From: Megalonaias nervosa
Taxonomy: Eukaryota; Mollusca; Bivalvia; Unionida; Unionidae
Reading direction: 5' to 3'
Length of the DNA: 64,000 bases
NCBI GenBank assembly: GCA_016617855.1
Contig: JAECUM010010991.1
Coordinates: 21,509 to 85,508, forward strand
Positions 1 through 15,200 of this stretch are shown here, one piece after another. Position 1 is the stretch's first letter, and every line of letters begins with the position of its first letter. Under the pieces are notes generated by a model. It saw nothing but the letters and a program-made list of their open reading frames with translations, ran no database searches and was not told where the DNA came from. A program made the position numbers and the translations under genes.

Positions 1-475
1 ATAAATGTAAGACTAGTTACAGCCACAAGATTGTTCATATACTGCGTGCTGCCGTAAGTAATATAAGGGCAATAACTCTGACAAAACTTGCATGATTACA
101 ATAATTGGTTAATATGCACAGCTGGGGAGGTGTGTGTGTTTGAGTGATTGTGCATGCATGGACATAAACATAGGTTTAACAGCACGTCAGTACAATTCTG
201 ACTATGCAATGAAGAGTAAAAGTTGTGTAGTAAAACTGAAAATGATGAAAAACCTTGCAAAATCTTTGCAAAAATATATCCTGCCAACTAAAAAGTAAAT
301 ACATACAATGAAATCAATGAGAACAAGCAAAGATGCTTTAAAAAGTTTAAGCTAGGTATATAAAACAAGGATTAAGGTAAAATCCTAAAATTAAAAGGAA
401 AAGCTCTAAAAAGTAAGCTACATTCTTTTAAAGTCTGAAATTTTATCAGTTGGAACATCATGAAAGTGCTTCTTA

Positions 476-1265
476 ATCAAGATGTCATAAAAAAATATTT
501 GTCTCACAGGGGGTAACCATAATTTGAATTGACATCAAAAATATTTGTCTCACATGGGTGATGACTATGATATGTAACAAGTTTACATAAAAAATCTTTC
601 TCTCACAGGAGGATCATCATGATATGTATTGAGATGACATCAAGTATTTGTCTCACAGGACAATGACAAGGTATGGATCAAGCTGACATCAAAAATATTT
701 GTCTCACAGGGGGATGACCATGATATATATCAAGTTGACATAAAAAAAAAATATTTGTCTCAAAGGGGAATAACTGTGACATGTACTGAGTTCACATAAA
801 AATATTTGCCTCACAGGGTGATGACCATAATATGTATTGATTTGACATAAAAAATATTTGTCTCGCATGGAAATAACCATAATATGTATTAAGTTGACAT
901 AAAACATATTTATCTCACAAGGAGATGACCATGATATGTATCAAGTTCATTTCAATAATATTTACTTAATGGGGGGGTGACCATGATATGTATGAAAATT
1001 CTCATCAAAAAGTATTTGTCTCACAGGGGGATGACTATGATATGTATCAGGTTGATGTAAAATATATCTGTCTCACAAGGGTATGACCATAATATGTATT
1101 TATTTTATATATAAAAATATTTGTCTCACATGGGGGATGACCATGACATGCGTCAGGTTGGCATAAATATATGTCTCACTGGGGTGTGACCATGATATGT
1201 ATAGATTTGACATAAAAAATATTTGTCTCACTGGGAAATGACCATGATATATATCACATTTCACA
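476..1265. repeat. Minisatellite, unit about 55-60 bp, about 13 copies
   Basis: Each unit holds a diverged copy of atttgtctcacaggg followed by gatgaccatgatatgta. Copies differ by substitutions and small indels, so the array is old. It lies in the intron that follows BBS7 exon 14. Confidence 0.9.
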
Positions 1266-1351
1266 GCATCCATCAAAAACTAAGACCGGCTGCAATCAAA
1301 AGATTCTCCCAAACTGCATTAAGCTGCTGGGCAAAAAGTACAAATCTAAAA

Positions 1352-1535
1352 AAGACCACTCTGGTGGCCTAAGTGGTTAGAGTGTCTACCTTGGATGTAG
1401 GAGATCACAGGTTCAAACCCTGGCTGAGTCATACCAAAGATATCTCTGTAAACTGCACTCTGCAGACATCACAGCAATATGACTCAAAAATTTTAAAACT
1501 TATGTTAAAAATTCAAAATCACACAAACACATTAA
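1352..1535 (+). mobile_element. tRNA-derived SINE, internally shortened
   Basis: The head has tRNA-like promoter boxes: A box around ggcctaagtggttagagtg and B box ggttcaaaccc. The tail (cagacatcacagcaatatgactc) matches the end of the copy at 2519-2870, which keeps about 150 bp more in the middle. It is a SINE copy, not a tRNA gene: no complete cloverleaf is present. Confidence 0.8.
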
Positions 1536-1757
1536 AACAAATTATGTGAGCACTGTGGCTAATTCATGCATATTTTGAGGATTAATATAATATGAAGAAA
1601 CTTTCACATCAACTGGTCCACAACTGCAAGACTGCTTTCACTCATAAGATTGTAAGATGGATGGATGGATAGACACTGGGAGCAATATATACCCCCACCC
1701 CCAAAATCAGCAGCCCAGCAGATCATGTTTCAAGTTTAAATAAAATTAAACACCAAC

Positions 1758-1960
1758 CTGTTTTCATCAAAAACATGTGTCCTTTGGTGAAGGGAAAGTG
1801 GTTTAATCTGGTACTGTTTGACCTGGCATGTTTTGGGCTGCACTCTGGGTGTGACATAAGCCTGAACAGTCCCATATTGTCCCTCTATTGAACGTATCTT
1901 GAGCTCCAGACGTGTTGTGTTTGCTTGGCATCTGTATGTGGCCAGCAGAAAATTACCTTC
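1758..1960 (-). CDS. BBS7: BBS7 exon 14 (residues about 433-500)
   Basis: Acceptor tttgcag precedes GAAGGTAAT and donor gttggt follows AACAG. It encodes a highly conserved part of the ear-like domain ([37 protein letters not shown]). It ends in phase 2, so the gene continues to the left. Confidence 0.95.
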
Positions 1961-3315
1961 CTGCAAATAAAAAAAAATGACCCATCAAAGAGTGTATTTT
2001 ATTCTTTTCACCACTTATAGTCTTATAGTCACTGGAGCGGTCTTTAATTATTGAAATGTCCAATCACGTGTATCATGAAATATATCACAAAAGCATTATA
2101 AAAACTCATATTTGCAGTAAGCATGCTTTAGTAGAGAAGTAAACATGCAAGAATATAAATATCAAAATAGATATCAAACTTATGTCACACTTGTTTTCAA
2201 TAGGCTCCAGAGTCATAAGGGCTGTTTCAGTTTTAACAAAATCTGGAGTACTATGGTATTGCAAGACTTAAAATTAGCTATTGGTGAATAAGTAAAAAAT
2301 GAAGACTCCTACCTGGAAGACATTATATGTCTATTTGTTGTTCTTTGCTCTTTCTTAAAATGCATTTAATTTCCAGTTTAAATAAGATGATTGAGGGAAA
2401 AGATCGATAAACAGATGCCATGTAGATTCCAGGTTATGCAAGGGGAGTTTTGGTAATACCAAAAATATATCTGTATGGTGCCATATACCCGTCTTAATGT
2501 AGGGAACTTGATGTAAATTAGACTGCTCCGGTGACCTAATGATTAGAGCGTCTGCCTTGGATGTGGGAGGTCACAGGTTCAAATCCTAGCCAAGTCATAC
2601 CAAAGACGTATAAAAATGGTATTAACAGCTGCCTTCCTAGGCATTCAGCATTAAGAGGTTAGTGTTAGGACTGGTCAACCTGGTGTCCAGATAATGTGAC
2701 TGGGTGGGACATCATGCTACATGTCTGTGGCATGTTGCCCCAGTGCTAGACATCACTATAAATTGCCACACTGCAGACATCGAAGTGATATGACTGAAAA
2801 ATTGTTAAAGCTATGTTAAAACTCCAAAATCACAAACACAGAGACACAAACAGAGAGATACATGCACACACAGACACACACACACACACACTTGATGTAT
2901 ATTGCACAAAGAGTAAATCAACCTGAAATGCACCTGGAATTCAAGGAAGTAGGTTAAAGAAACCCAGCAGGAAACTGAAATATTTACAGAATAGTGTTCA
3001 AATCAACACAATCATCCTGAATTCTTGTTTTAAAGAGTGAGGATACCTGAAAACAATGTCCATCCTCAAAACTGTACAATTTACATAATAGTTAAAATCA
3101 GCATCTGCAGTAATCCTGTCCAAAAGAACTGAAGACTGGACTGTAATGTTGCTGTCAGAAATTTGCTCCTTAATTTCTCGTAGCATGGCTTTTTTGACAG
3201 ATGGTGTCACATTATACACAGTTACTACTGTATTCTGTTCTGATGAGACTTTATGCTGAGAGTCTTCTTCTGTCAATCTAGATTCATGCTGTATGCATTT
3301 ATGTATATATGTATG

Positions 3316-3364
<49 letters not shown>

Positions 3365-6300
3365 CTGTATTTGAGAAGGCACATTATACTTTTTTCCATC
3401 AATTCTTGATGTGATAAATATGAAATTGTTTTATTTTTAAACAAAAGCATACAACTGATAAATATATTTTAAATGCACATTTAATACCTTACAAGATAAA
3501 GTAAGACAAAATTTTAGAGTCAACATCTGTCAAATGCAAAAACAATCAAAACTTACGGAAAGCAACAACATTAACATACTTCACATTTTGACTTGTATAC
3601 TACCATAGATTTGATGTCTTGCTTCCTGACAAATATGGTAATCATGTGATCTGACTCTTGCATGACATCAATGGACATTATCAGATGACAAATTGGTTAA
3701 CAGACTGTTTACAGTGATATTGATTTTAAAAAGATATAGATAGTATTTGAGAACATGGAGTATGGCCATGTTTGGAATCAGTGATATTCATGGCTGCATT
3801 TTTAAAAGTGTTCTCGCCATAAATCCCGACATTTTCCCAAAATCAAATGGTGATGCAGAATTAGTAACATATGGTCATCAAGTGTATTTAAGATAAGCAC
3901 ACAATATGTAGCACTATGGAGAAAAATACAGAAAATTTTTTAATACTGTGATACCATAGTATCTGTAATACTGTAGGAAGCAAGATAGCACGATACACAA
4001 GGAACATACTTTTTAAATAACGATTCTAGAGTACTCTGATTACTCAGAGAGTTCATTTAAAAATGATACAAAATTGTAAAGTGCATCTATTTGTGACTAC
4101 TCCATACTGAAAATGCCTTCCCTGGGCCCCAAGTATGTTTTACTGGAATAGCCTTAAATATTATGGAGCCCAAAATTTGAACTTGGACCCAAAACTTGTC
4201 AGTTAGCTTCTCAATAACTCTACTGACAACACATGAAGAGTTCATAAACTTTCAGAATAAGCAAAATTTCAGGTTTACATTCTCTTATAATCTCATGACC
4301 TCTGGTGCTAGGCTTTCATTTGCCACACTGTACATGCAGAATCTATATGCAAGGGAGACAACTCTGCAACATAGCATCATAAAGATTTCTTTAAAGAGTT
4401 GGGTCATAAAAGGAAGATTAATGGAGCTGGTTCACTTTTCCTCAGAGTGTTTTACTGAAAAGAACCTTGAATGTTATGAATCAGACATCTAGCCTGATGG
4501 TTTTGACAACCTAATCGGCTTCATACACGTACAAATTCTACGCCGTTGTCAAATATTCGTATTTATGAGACAATGATGAAAAATTTAGTTGAAATGAAAT
4601 TGTAACTTGATGCATCAGAGAATTAGTTTTCTTAAAAAATACAATGGACAGTAAACAACCATATATGATGGTGATCATCATCAGTAATGATGACATACCA
4701 ATGACAAACCTTCAACTTGCTTTCATAACTGTTACTAATAAGCCATTTTCATAAGCTAGGACAAGGTAAAAAGCAGATGAGATCAACATAAAAACATTAT
4801 GTTCCAATGATTTTTAATTATCATTCATCCCCGTAAGTGATAGATCAAACTCCTTGAAGAGCTGTGCATGTCTTTAAACCTACAACGGTAAAAGTTTTTT
4901 ATGGTACAGTCTTAATCTCAACTGTCCCATATGTACTCACTCACAGGTCAAGTCCAACTGCAAACTGCACAGACCCAGATAGATCTTTCATCACTTAATG
5001 CACCTGGAGATCTAGGTCATTGCAGTTTATTTGCAGTAATTAATAGAACAAACAACAGTGACCCTGATCTTCCAGCACATTATGCAATGGAAGATTAGGG
5101 TCCATCTTGTTTGAAGTTGGGCTCGACTTTAACATGACTATATACTGTAACATACAAACGATAATGACAGTTTCAGGATATTGACTTCTCTCTCTTTGCC
5201 AAAATCACAAAATATCTATAATTCAAAAAGAGTCAACTAGGATACTATATCTAATGCTGGAGAAGGCTTTAGAAATTGTTTTTAATATTTCTACATTGAC
5301 CAATTCATATAGAATTATATGTTTGGTGATACATTTGATTATTGTTTTCTTATATTCTTTATGTATAAATATTACCATATATGCTCATATGAACTGCAAA
5401 CAACATAGACCATGATCTGCTATTGCATAGTGTGCTAGTGGATCAGGGTCTCTGTTGCTTGTTCTACTGCTTATTCCTAAACAAACTGTGACATCAAATC
5501 TAGGTCTTTGCAGTTTGCTGTTGGACTCAACTTGTAAGCAAGTATATATGTGGTATATTGAATTGTGGAAAAAAAGGAAATATAATCTCACATAACAACC
5601 ACTCCATAAGTTTTTTACCTCTGGATTGCATGCACTGTAGCTAACTACTGCTGAATTTTTCTCTACATCCAGAAGATCAATGGGAACATCACTCTAGAAA
5701 AAAGGCACAATTTTAAAAAAAATCTGTAACATTGTTATATATGCCTAGTATGTTATTTGCATCCAAATTTCAAAACCATTTCTTGGATAGGATTCACAAA
5801 AGTAAACTTTTTTTTTCAAATACAATGAAACCGGGTTAATCCAGACTCTATGTCCACACCCCACTACTTCAGATTCACAAGGAATCCTCATTAGTGAGCT
5901 TGTGCAACAAATCGCTGAGGAAATAAGTTTGAAACAATCATCATTTGGATTACGAGACAATCAGATAAAAGCAGTTTGGATATCTTATCTATCAATGTAT
6001 TTACTAATTAAAAAGAAACGTTTTAAAACTTGATCATGTATATTATTTCATACCAGACATTCCTTCATCAACTTAAACATGCAAAACAGATCAGACTTAT
6101 ATCCAATATATTATTTGAAGATGTGTTCTGTCAGTTTTTTTTATAAAAGTCAGTATATAAACTCTCCAAGAAAAGTAAAATATTCTTCCTGTTTTAATGT
6201 CTTCATTACATCATATGACAAAACTCAAACATATCCAGACAAGGACTAGATATTCTCTGTATGAGTTTCATATTGGTATACTTTGATTACAAAACTGTCG

Positions 6301-9300
6301 CAATCAGTGCATGAGATGTCCATAAGGCATTTTACAAAATTTCAAAGTTTCAAAGATTTGATCTGCATTATATCTGTTGTTTTCAGAATACAGCTTTTAT
6401 TTGCTATTAGAGCAATAATAAACATAATTTTGAGGAAATAAAAATATAAATTAAATTTCTTTTTTTGACCAGATTTAATTATTAGGTATGCATGATGAAT
6501 ATCTGTATCATATAGAGATGCAATTTTAAAAAGCTCTCAACCTTTCAAAAACGTCAAGCTTTAAATTCCTGAAAGCTGTATGTTTTCATATCATTAGACA
6601 ATTAACCATAATCACACAGTGATTACCATAACTACTTTGCATCTCTGTGGGCCCAGGTTTGATCCTGCAAGCCAGCAAATTCAGGGGTTACTAAGACTTT
6701 GGTCATAAATTCTAAAGCATCACAATGATGATACTATTGATGTATGATGTTGTTGTACATAATTTTCCCAGGACTACAAGCATCAAACTGGCTAACCTTT
6801 TCAATCAATCTTGCCTAGATGCAACATTGTTTTTTGTTTTTTAACTTGGAAACATACTGGCTTGACATTAAGTAAAAAGGCCTGTTTCACTGGCTTCAAA
6901 ATTACTAGGGGGTGGGTTGGGATTAAAAGAATGTTGCAATAAGAAATTGTCACGACAAAAGGTTGTACAAGTTTGAAGATTCAACAAAATTTATGTACAA
7001 ATCAATGTCCTTAAATCAATGAAATAATCTCATCTCTGCAGTGTTTGTGCTTATCTGGCAAGAGGTATAATTGCATAACTCTCCTCCAGGTGCTCATGTT
7101 TTCTCATATATTCTTAACAAGCTAGCTATATTTACAAGGGAACTAACTGAACAAAACATTAAGAATTATGTCCCTTGTTTCACCTGCAGAAGGACATTAT
7201 CTATTGGTATCTGAAGCTCCAGACTGAGAGTGTAGCTAGCATCCTCCCTGTTTAAGACAAACTTGTCATTAATGTTGAAACCTGGTACGGCAGATATCGC
7301 TATACTACTGGTGGCAGACTGCTGGTACTTTTCTCGTTCCTCTGTCACTTTCTGCTGTAACTGCTCCAGGTCTGTCCTATAGCATTCATTTGATATATTT
7401 ATAACATATCATGATATGTCATATTATTATTATGATATATGACACTACAGGACAAAAAGATGCACTGAAAGTCACATCTTCATCTGATGATAGAGAAATC
7501 AATAACTTCATTGGTTGTAAATAAAGAACTTTGAAATGTTTACCATATTTTAGAGCTTACTATACTATTTTCTATTTATTTGATTGGAATCACAATAAAC
7601 GGCATTTGAAAATAAGAGACAAAGTATATATAAAATAAGTTTCACTTTTTTCTTATTTAATAATCTTGATACTGATCCAAGTATTAAAAATTGGAAAAAT
7701 CAGTAATTTGATAGCTTCTGATTCTGCATTAATACTATTCTGAAAAGAATATTTAATTATTTTCTGCCAGAAAATTTTGAGATAAGTGTATTAACAATTA
7801 GCTTTATAATCATAAAGATGGCACAATTAAAGTTCAGAAAACAAATTTTTAACTGTTTATACTGTTCAAAGCAAATAAGACCTAAAGTTCAAGGAACACT
7901 ATAGCATGCAACCAGAATGTAAGTAAAAGCAACAAACAAACAAAAATCTAAAAACCTGTTCAATAAAAAGAATATTAGTATAGCATTATCGGTGTTTGCC
8001 ACTGCCACCTACTTGAGGTGTGATATTTTGTTAACTGCTGCTGATGATACTACTACTTCTGTGGGTCCCATTGCCTTGTTTTGCTGCTCGGATGTGAGGC
8101 CCAACACCCAACCTGTAGTCATAGGAATCAGTTGTGAAATACATTAGCAATATACAGAAACATGCAGTGCCTTCACCTGGAATAATGTAAGAACCAATTC
8201 AAAAGTGTCTGGTAAAAAGCAAACAAACAACAAAGCAGAATGATTTTTAATACTGTATGAACTGCTTTTCCAGAACCAAATATTGCACTCGAGTTAAATG
8301 TGTAGGAAATCAAAAACATGTATTATTATGTAATAACGATGATAAAATTTAGAAAAGAAAACAGTGACAAAAGATTGATGAAGGTGATGAAACACAGCTA
8401 TAAAAGATGTCCAAGCTCACTTAATTTATCCAACATTTGAAGATCAATTAAATAAATTATAGAAAGATATCATGATTGTCAAACCTGCAGCCACTGACCT
8501 GACTTTACAGATAAAAAAATGTGACGAAATAACAATAAGAATTTTAATATTCTCCTGCAACTGTATGCTTTCATTCTAAGGCTGAACTCGGATGATAAGT
8601 AACTGATACTTTAAATTCTTCCCTTTTGTGCAATTTGTATCTTGTTCTAAAAGCAGTCCCAACATACAGCTGTATAAAATAACGGAACAAGTGGCAATCA
8701 ACTTAATACCTCTTGAAAAAGTGTCTTACTTGTGCTTCATACGAAAAAAGCTATTCAAGAGCCTTGTCAAAGTCATCAATGCATATCAAAGATAATAAAT
8801 CATGACTAGGATTAATGAAATAAAACAAATTCAAAATGCTTTCACAAGATAATTTCCCCTAATAAAAAGAAATCTCTATGTTGAACAGATAAATTAGAAA
8901 TTAGGAAAATCCTAAATGTAAAAATAATCTAGTGAGGGAGCTATACCAAAACCAAAGTAGTTAAAAATGTTATGTCCAGATATGAAATGTGAAAATGGAA
9001 AAAGTAGTCCATTTAGATGTGCTGCATAAACCAATAGATCAACAGTGACCTGAAATGCATCAACACAAATATGAATCAAAGTTTATTTGGAACAAAGTCT
9101 GCATGTAAAGAGATTTTTTCCCCAATAAAGTTAAACCGTTGTTTTATGTCATATTTTTAATCACACCTTGACATATAAATCATTAGATAAAAAGAAAATG
9201 TAAAGTACAATTTCTCAAATCAATCTGATTCTACTCTGGACACCAGAGGTTGGTTTTAGATGACCACCCAATAATGCAGCTGCTAATCTCATTTGAACAA

Positions 9301-10567
9301 CTCAATTGGTAATTCAACTCAGCATATGTGTGATCCCCATATATAAGTTCTAGTGAAATCAAATGAGTTCTAGCTAAACAGAAGAAAAAGCCCTATTAAT
9401 TACAGATTGTTTATCATCAACAGAGAGTAAAATGTTTATGAGACATCTTTTTTAGACCTAGAGACTTCCAATATATTATACAGTATCTAACTTGCAAAGT
9501 ATGATTCAAAAATGAGATTTGATTTAAAAATCTGGTAAAGCAGTGCCAAAGACTTTGTAAAAGTATTCATAATCAATCACAAGCCCTATTACGGAAACAA
9601 GCTGATCTATGGCTTATTTGCTCATTGTGATGTGCAATAAAAAGCAAAACTATAATAGCAACATGGTTCTTTCAAGCTGTGATTTGAAGCCACAGTGAAA
9701 TGCAAACATATTTCAAACATTTCTGTTTTGTCAAAATTAGTCTGTCACTGATGTCACCAGAGTTAGAACTAAGCTTGGTAAGTGAACACCTAAGCACAAC
9801 TGATGTGCTCAAAAATTAAACCCGATAGTGGATTGGTGAATCTACTGATGCTTTATAGACTCTGATGCCAAACCCTGTGTGCTATGAGATATAATGTGTA
9901 CCTCAGGGTGATTATTTTACCCTTCCCCTCCTCTGTCAGAAGGAAAGCATCTGGCCCTGAGGTCTTTTCAAATTTTGGTTCAGTTGTCATGCCAACAACC
10001 CATCCTGGAATGGAACCCTGTTGTAGTTACCTTAACTGAACATTTCAGACATGCTGAGTTATCACTTGATGGTGCCATACATGAAGATACATTGCTTATC
10101 TTGATGGTGCCATACATGAAGATACATTGCTTATCTTGATGGTGCCATACATGAAGATACATTGCTTATCTGATGGATCTATGTATTATACTTGGTTACA
10201 ATATGTGACACCTTATTTACAAGAAAACCACTTGCAATACTTCAGTATTGTAGAATCTTGACTTTGTAAAATTTGTTATTATTTAAAAAAAGAAGCATTA
10301 ATACATCTGACCTGCCTGAAAAATTTTAAAGAATAGATGACATCTCTGATTCTTTATAAGACATTTAGGAAGATTTTGCACTAAATGCATTCTCCCCTAC
10401 CATAGGGTCATACCAGTCATTCCTTAATATTCCTTTATGCATGCAAGTTTGATGGGACAAAAGAATAATATCTTCATCCTTTATCTTTCCCAAAGTTTTT
10501 AATTTGTTACTCCAAATGAAAAAAAAATGCTTTCCAACAAGATTAAAATCAATGGTCTGAACAACAC

Positions 10568-10636
<69 letters not shown>

Positions 10637-10685
10637 GTAATGTGTTGTTCAAACTATTGATTTTAATTGTGTTGGCAAGCAATTG

Positions 10686-10720
<35 letters not shown>

Positions 10721-12211
10721 GTATCCTAAAAGTCTCCATCACAACATCAAAAATATAATTTCCATTTACATACATCAACCCAGTATTATCAATTGATTTT
10801 AAGTTTTTAAGTGTAGTAAAAAAAAAAGGTAATGTTTACAAAATACATACAGAAAATAATACATTTTTGCTCTAGGTTTATTATTATTTTCAGATAAAAA
10901 GATATATTTATACATCTAATAGAAATAGATAATAAAGAGCAGTACAGCATCTTTACATTTGACAGTGTCTAATTTTATTTTTTTGGAGCTGCAATCTTGT
11001 TGCCTACAGCAGAGTCATAACTGCCAATAATTCTCCCATACAAAGTGTTGCATTCACAAATTGTTTTGGACACATTCATCAAATATACTACAATTTGATT
11101 GTTCATGTGAAGCAATTAACAAAATTTCACTCAAGTTTACTGCTGCATAGGATTTTCCTCCTACCATTGGTCTGAAAATGTACCTCAAAATAACAACGGG
11201 ACATAATACACGATTTTGATTAATACAAATTGTGGATTCCATTCACACTTATACCTGCTGTAAACTTTCTTACCCCTTTCTTTGTTCTTTGATCATGTAT
11301 AATTTTTATCATGTCATTTTCCAATACAAACTGAAGAAATGGTTTGATGTTGGCATGAGTTATTAAAATTAAGTATACTTGTTGCATCTATCCCCTATCT
11401 ATCTCCCATCTATCCCTCATCTATCTCCCATCTATCCCCTATCTATCCTCCATCTATCTCCCAAAAATTGTGAACATAACAATTTGTAAGGGAGACTTAA
11501 CAACTGAAAGTGCCTGTCTCTGGATCTAAATAAGCAACCGAGCTGATTGGATATATCTGTGAAAAAACAAACCAGAACCAAAAACAAAACATACAGATAT
11601 TTTACAAACATAATATTTTAGGAATGAAAATTTACAAAACTGAAATAAGATGGTGCTTGATTATTGAGAACTACTTGCATAGAGAGGTCAAAAATCTCAA
11701 TGAAATTTACTTAAGGCTGTAAATATCTGCATAGAGAGGCCAGAAACCTCAATGAAATTTACTTTAGGTTGTAAATATCTGCGTAGAGAGGTCAAAAACC
11801 TCAATGAAATTTACTTTAGGGTGTAAATATCTGCGTAGAGAGGTCAAAAACCTCAATGAAATTTACTTTAGGGTGTAAATATCTGCGTAGAGAGGTCAAA
11901 AATCTCAATGAAATTTACTTCAGGGTGTAAATATCTGCGTAACTTTTTTGATTTTTTTTAATAGGCAGGAAACTCTGCTTTATCCAGGTTATCTATAAAA
12001 TATAGCAATTTGAAACTAAATCACAGGTGAAAAAGTTACTGTAAATTTACCATAGACACAATTAAAAACAGAAAGTAATTAATCTAATTTATGCTTAGTC
12101 ATAGTCATAATTATGTTTACCTTAAAATGCTACTTAATGACTGTGCTTCATTCTTAGTGAAGTACATCATGATAAAACAGCAAAAAGACTTTGTTATTTG
12201 TCCATATAATA

Positions 12212-12296
<85 letters not shown>

Positions 12297-15200
12297 AAAA
12301 ACACATAGCAAAAAGACTTTGTTTTATATATATATAAAATCACAGTTTTAAAAATAATTCAAGGATATAGGGTTTCTTGTGAGGATCAGACTTGATACCT
12401 GCATATGTAGCACACACAATCTCATCAAACCCTGCTGATGCAACGACTCCTCCTTGGATAGATGTGATGCTCTCATTACATGTCTGTAAGTAGTTAACAT
12501 ACATCAGTTATTTTGAGATATTAAAGACAGTTACTGTAGCTTTTAGTAATTAACTTAGTCCTGCAAGCTTTACAACTACCAATAAAATTAAATGGACCAA
12601 TCATTCTGTTGTAGATAGGTCCTAATAAATATAACATATTATAGCTTGTAATAAAGGATAAACAAACTGAAGCATTAAAGACTGAGTTTTGCTAAGATCA
12701 GATCCTTATCACCTGAAGAACACTACTGATTACCTGCCCTTATATGGTTTTCTGCTGATCTTGATGGATGTGTATATTTATTGCTGGAATGCATAAAATC
12801 AGAATTAGTCAAATCAGAAATCAGTATAAATTTTAAAACAAGGGTCCCTTGAAGGACTGATGCTCTGCTGGATGAAAAAAATGTCCAGGATTTCAAGATA
12901 AGACCATTTCTTCCTTTTAACTGCTGAGTATTGAACCATCTTTGAGATTCTGTAGCAATAATAAGATTTTCAAGTTAGCTGCTGTGATGGATATACTGGA
13001 TGTCAACTTGCACTGTTTTCATTTGGATCCAACAAGGCATTATAAGAAGTCTTCTGGTGAAAGCACAATGTTGATAAGACCAGCCAAGTAGTAATAACAA
13101 GATTTTCAAGATGGCAATTGCAGCAGTCATATTACAAGTCAGATCAGCACAATTTTCATTCACAATGAACCAGACATCATAAGAAGTCTTTCCGTGAAAA
13201 CCCATGCTGATATGACCATTCATTCAGAAAGCAGAGTGATAACAATATTTTCAAGACTGACACTGTGGCAGGCACATTAAATGCCTGAACTGCATCATTA
13301 GAACCATCTAGACATCACAAGATTTCAAGATTGCCTCAGTTGTGGCTATATTGGACATTATATTGAAACCATTTTCATGTTTGACCAACTATATGTCAGA
13401 AAAGGTTTTCTAGCGAAAACCACATGGAAATGTTAATTTTCATTCAGGAAGACTAACAATAACAAAATTTTCATTAAGGCAACTGTGGCAGTCATGTCAG
13501 ACACAGATTCGAACTACGCTTATTTAGGACCAACTTGACATTATAAGAAGTCTTCTGGTGAAAACCCCATGGCAGTATTACTTTTTATTCCGGTGGTTTA
13601 GCAATAACAAAATCTTTAAAATGGCCATACTAGATATCAGATTGGCACCATTTTTATTCAGGACAAACTAGGCAACATGAGAAGTCTTTCCATGAAAATC
13701 TCATGGCATTAGGACATTTCATCATTTCATTCAGGATAGGTAGCAATAGCAAAATTATCAAGATGGTCTCTGGTGGCCATATTGGACATCAGATTAGAAC
13801 CATTTTCATTTAAGAACAACTAGACTTCATAAGTTTTTAGGTGAAAACCCCATATTGACATGACAATCCATTCTGGAGGAGTAGTGATGACAAGATTTTC
13901 AAGATGGCCTCTGTGGTTGCCATATTAGATGTCTGAGTAGTACCATTTTTATTTAGGACCAACTAGACATTGGGATGAATGTGTGTCTGCAAAGTTTCAT
14001 GGCAACCATCCAAGTAGTTTAGGAGGAGTAATGATAACAAACTCGTGCCAATTGATGGACAGATGACAGACAAGAGACCACCCCATAAGTTATTCTGATC
14101 TATAGCAAAAGGGAGATAACAAGTCAAACTAATATAAAATATTAGTACAAAATAAATAGTTGACATTTAAATAAAAAATATATCAATGACATACAACAAC
14201 AAATATGTCATAGCTTACACAGGATTGGCTTTCAAAAACATATATTTGAGAGTCAAAGTTAGTATTTATACACACCCATATGTACTCACTTATAAGTACA
14301 CTGCAAACTGTATACATCTATATCTGCTGTCACACGATGCGCTGGCAGATCTTGGTGTTATGTAGCTTGCTATGAGTAATCAGTAGTACAAACAACACAG
14401 ACCCTGATTTGCTTGCACATTATACAATGGCAGATTAGGGTCTATGTTGTTTGCAGATGAACTCGACTTATAAATGAGTTCATACAGCTTGAGTCCTCTT
14501 AGTAAAGAACTGAGATTATTTGACAACTTAACTCGAGCATTAATTTTTATTTCTAAATACCATTTCATACATACATGACTGTATCTGTGAATAGGTTCAT
14601 CGGAATCATCATAGCTGTAAACTTCCACTTGTCCATCATCTCGTCCAATCAGCAAATCCAATACACCATCGGCTGTGATGTCAAAATTATCTATACACAG
14701 TACACCTGAAATACAGAGATATACATATCCATTTTTCTACACTAAAAATTTCCTTTTGGACTTGATATTATCTAAAATCAATAAAGTCAAACTTATTTTT
14801 TAACTATCAACCTTCCATAAATTATCAATATAAACTGTGTATGAATAACAGCAGTTATCTAACTCGGTTGATTCATTTAGACATCATAAATTGATTCTGA
14901 AATATCATGTTTGAAAATATATTAAATCAGACTGCAGGATAAAATCTAACAAGAAGTTCAAAATTTTTGAAAACAACTGGTTTGCAAAAGCCATATACAT
15001 TGTAAAGAGCAGCGATCCTACAACAAACATTTTCCCCAGTAATGACTGACAAACAGCTCAAATGGCCATTTCCCAATTTGATATGCTGGACACTGGACAT
15101 TAGATGCCCATAATTATCCAATATGATTTGTGTGGTCAATATATTTTCTCAATCATTTAAATACTCTATAGCCACAAAACACAAGACAAAAGAAAGGCAT

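Larger units (their letters stand above)
1..1757. other. BBS7 intron following exon 14 (partial), no coding sequence seen
   Basis: I found no BBS7 exon here. The stretch holds a tandem array, a SINE and AT-rich sequence. The next BBS7 exon must lie left of the window. Confidence 0.6.
2281..3960 (+). repeat. Dispersed repeat, copy A (related to 45240-46150)
   Basis: Long stretches match copy B in the same orientation and order, for example attccaggttatgcaagggg and catgtttggaa near the far end. A SINE (2519-2870), a TA repeat and an unassigned open frame lie inside copy A and have no match in copy B. Both copies are in BBS7 introns. No terminal repeats or known protein were recognised, so the element class is unknown. 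Confidence 0.7.

Noticed and set aside
1352..2870. tRNA genes at 1352 and 2519, and at 18320 and 40328
   Set aside because: A and B boxes are present but no full cloverleaf with acceptor stem; SINE bodies, tails and target duplications follow.
12091..12297. Open frames ending in long Tyr-Ile runs (also at 2998, 38167, 48951)
   Set aside because: The runs are (TA)n microsatellites read as codons.
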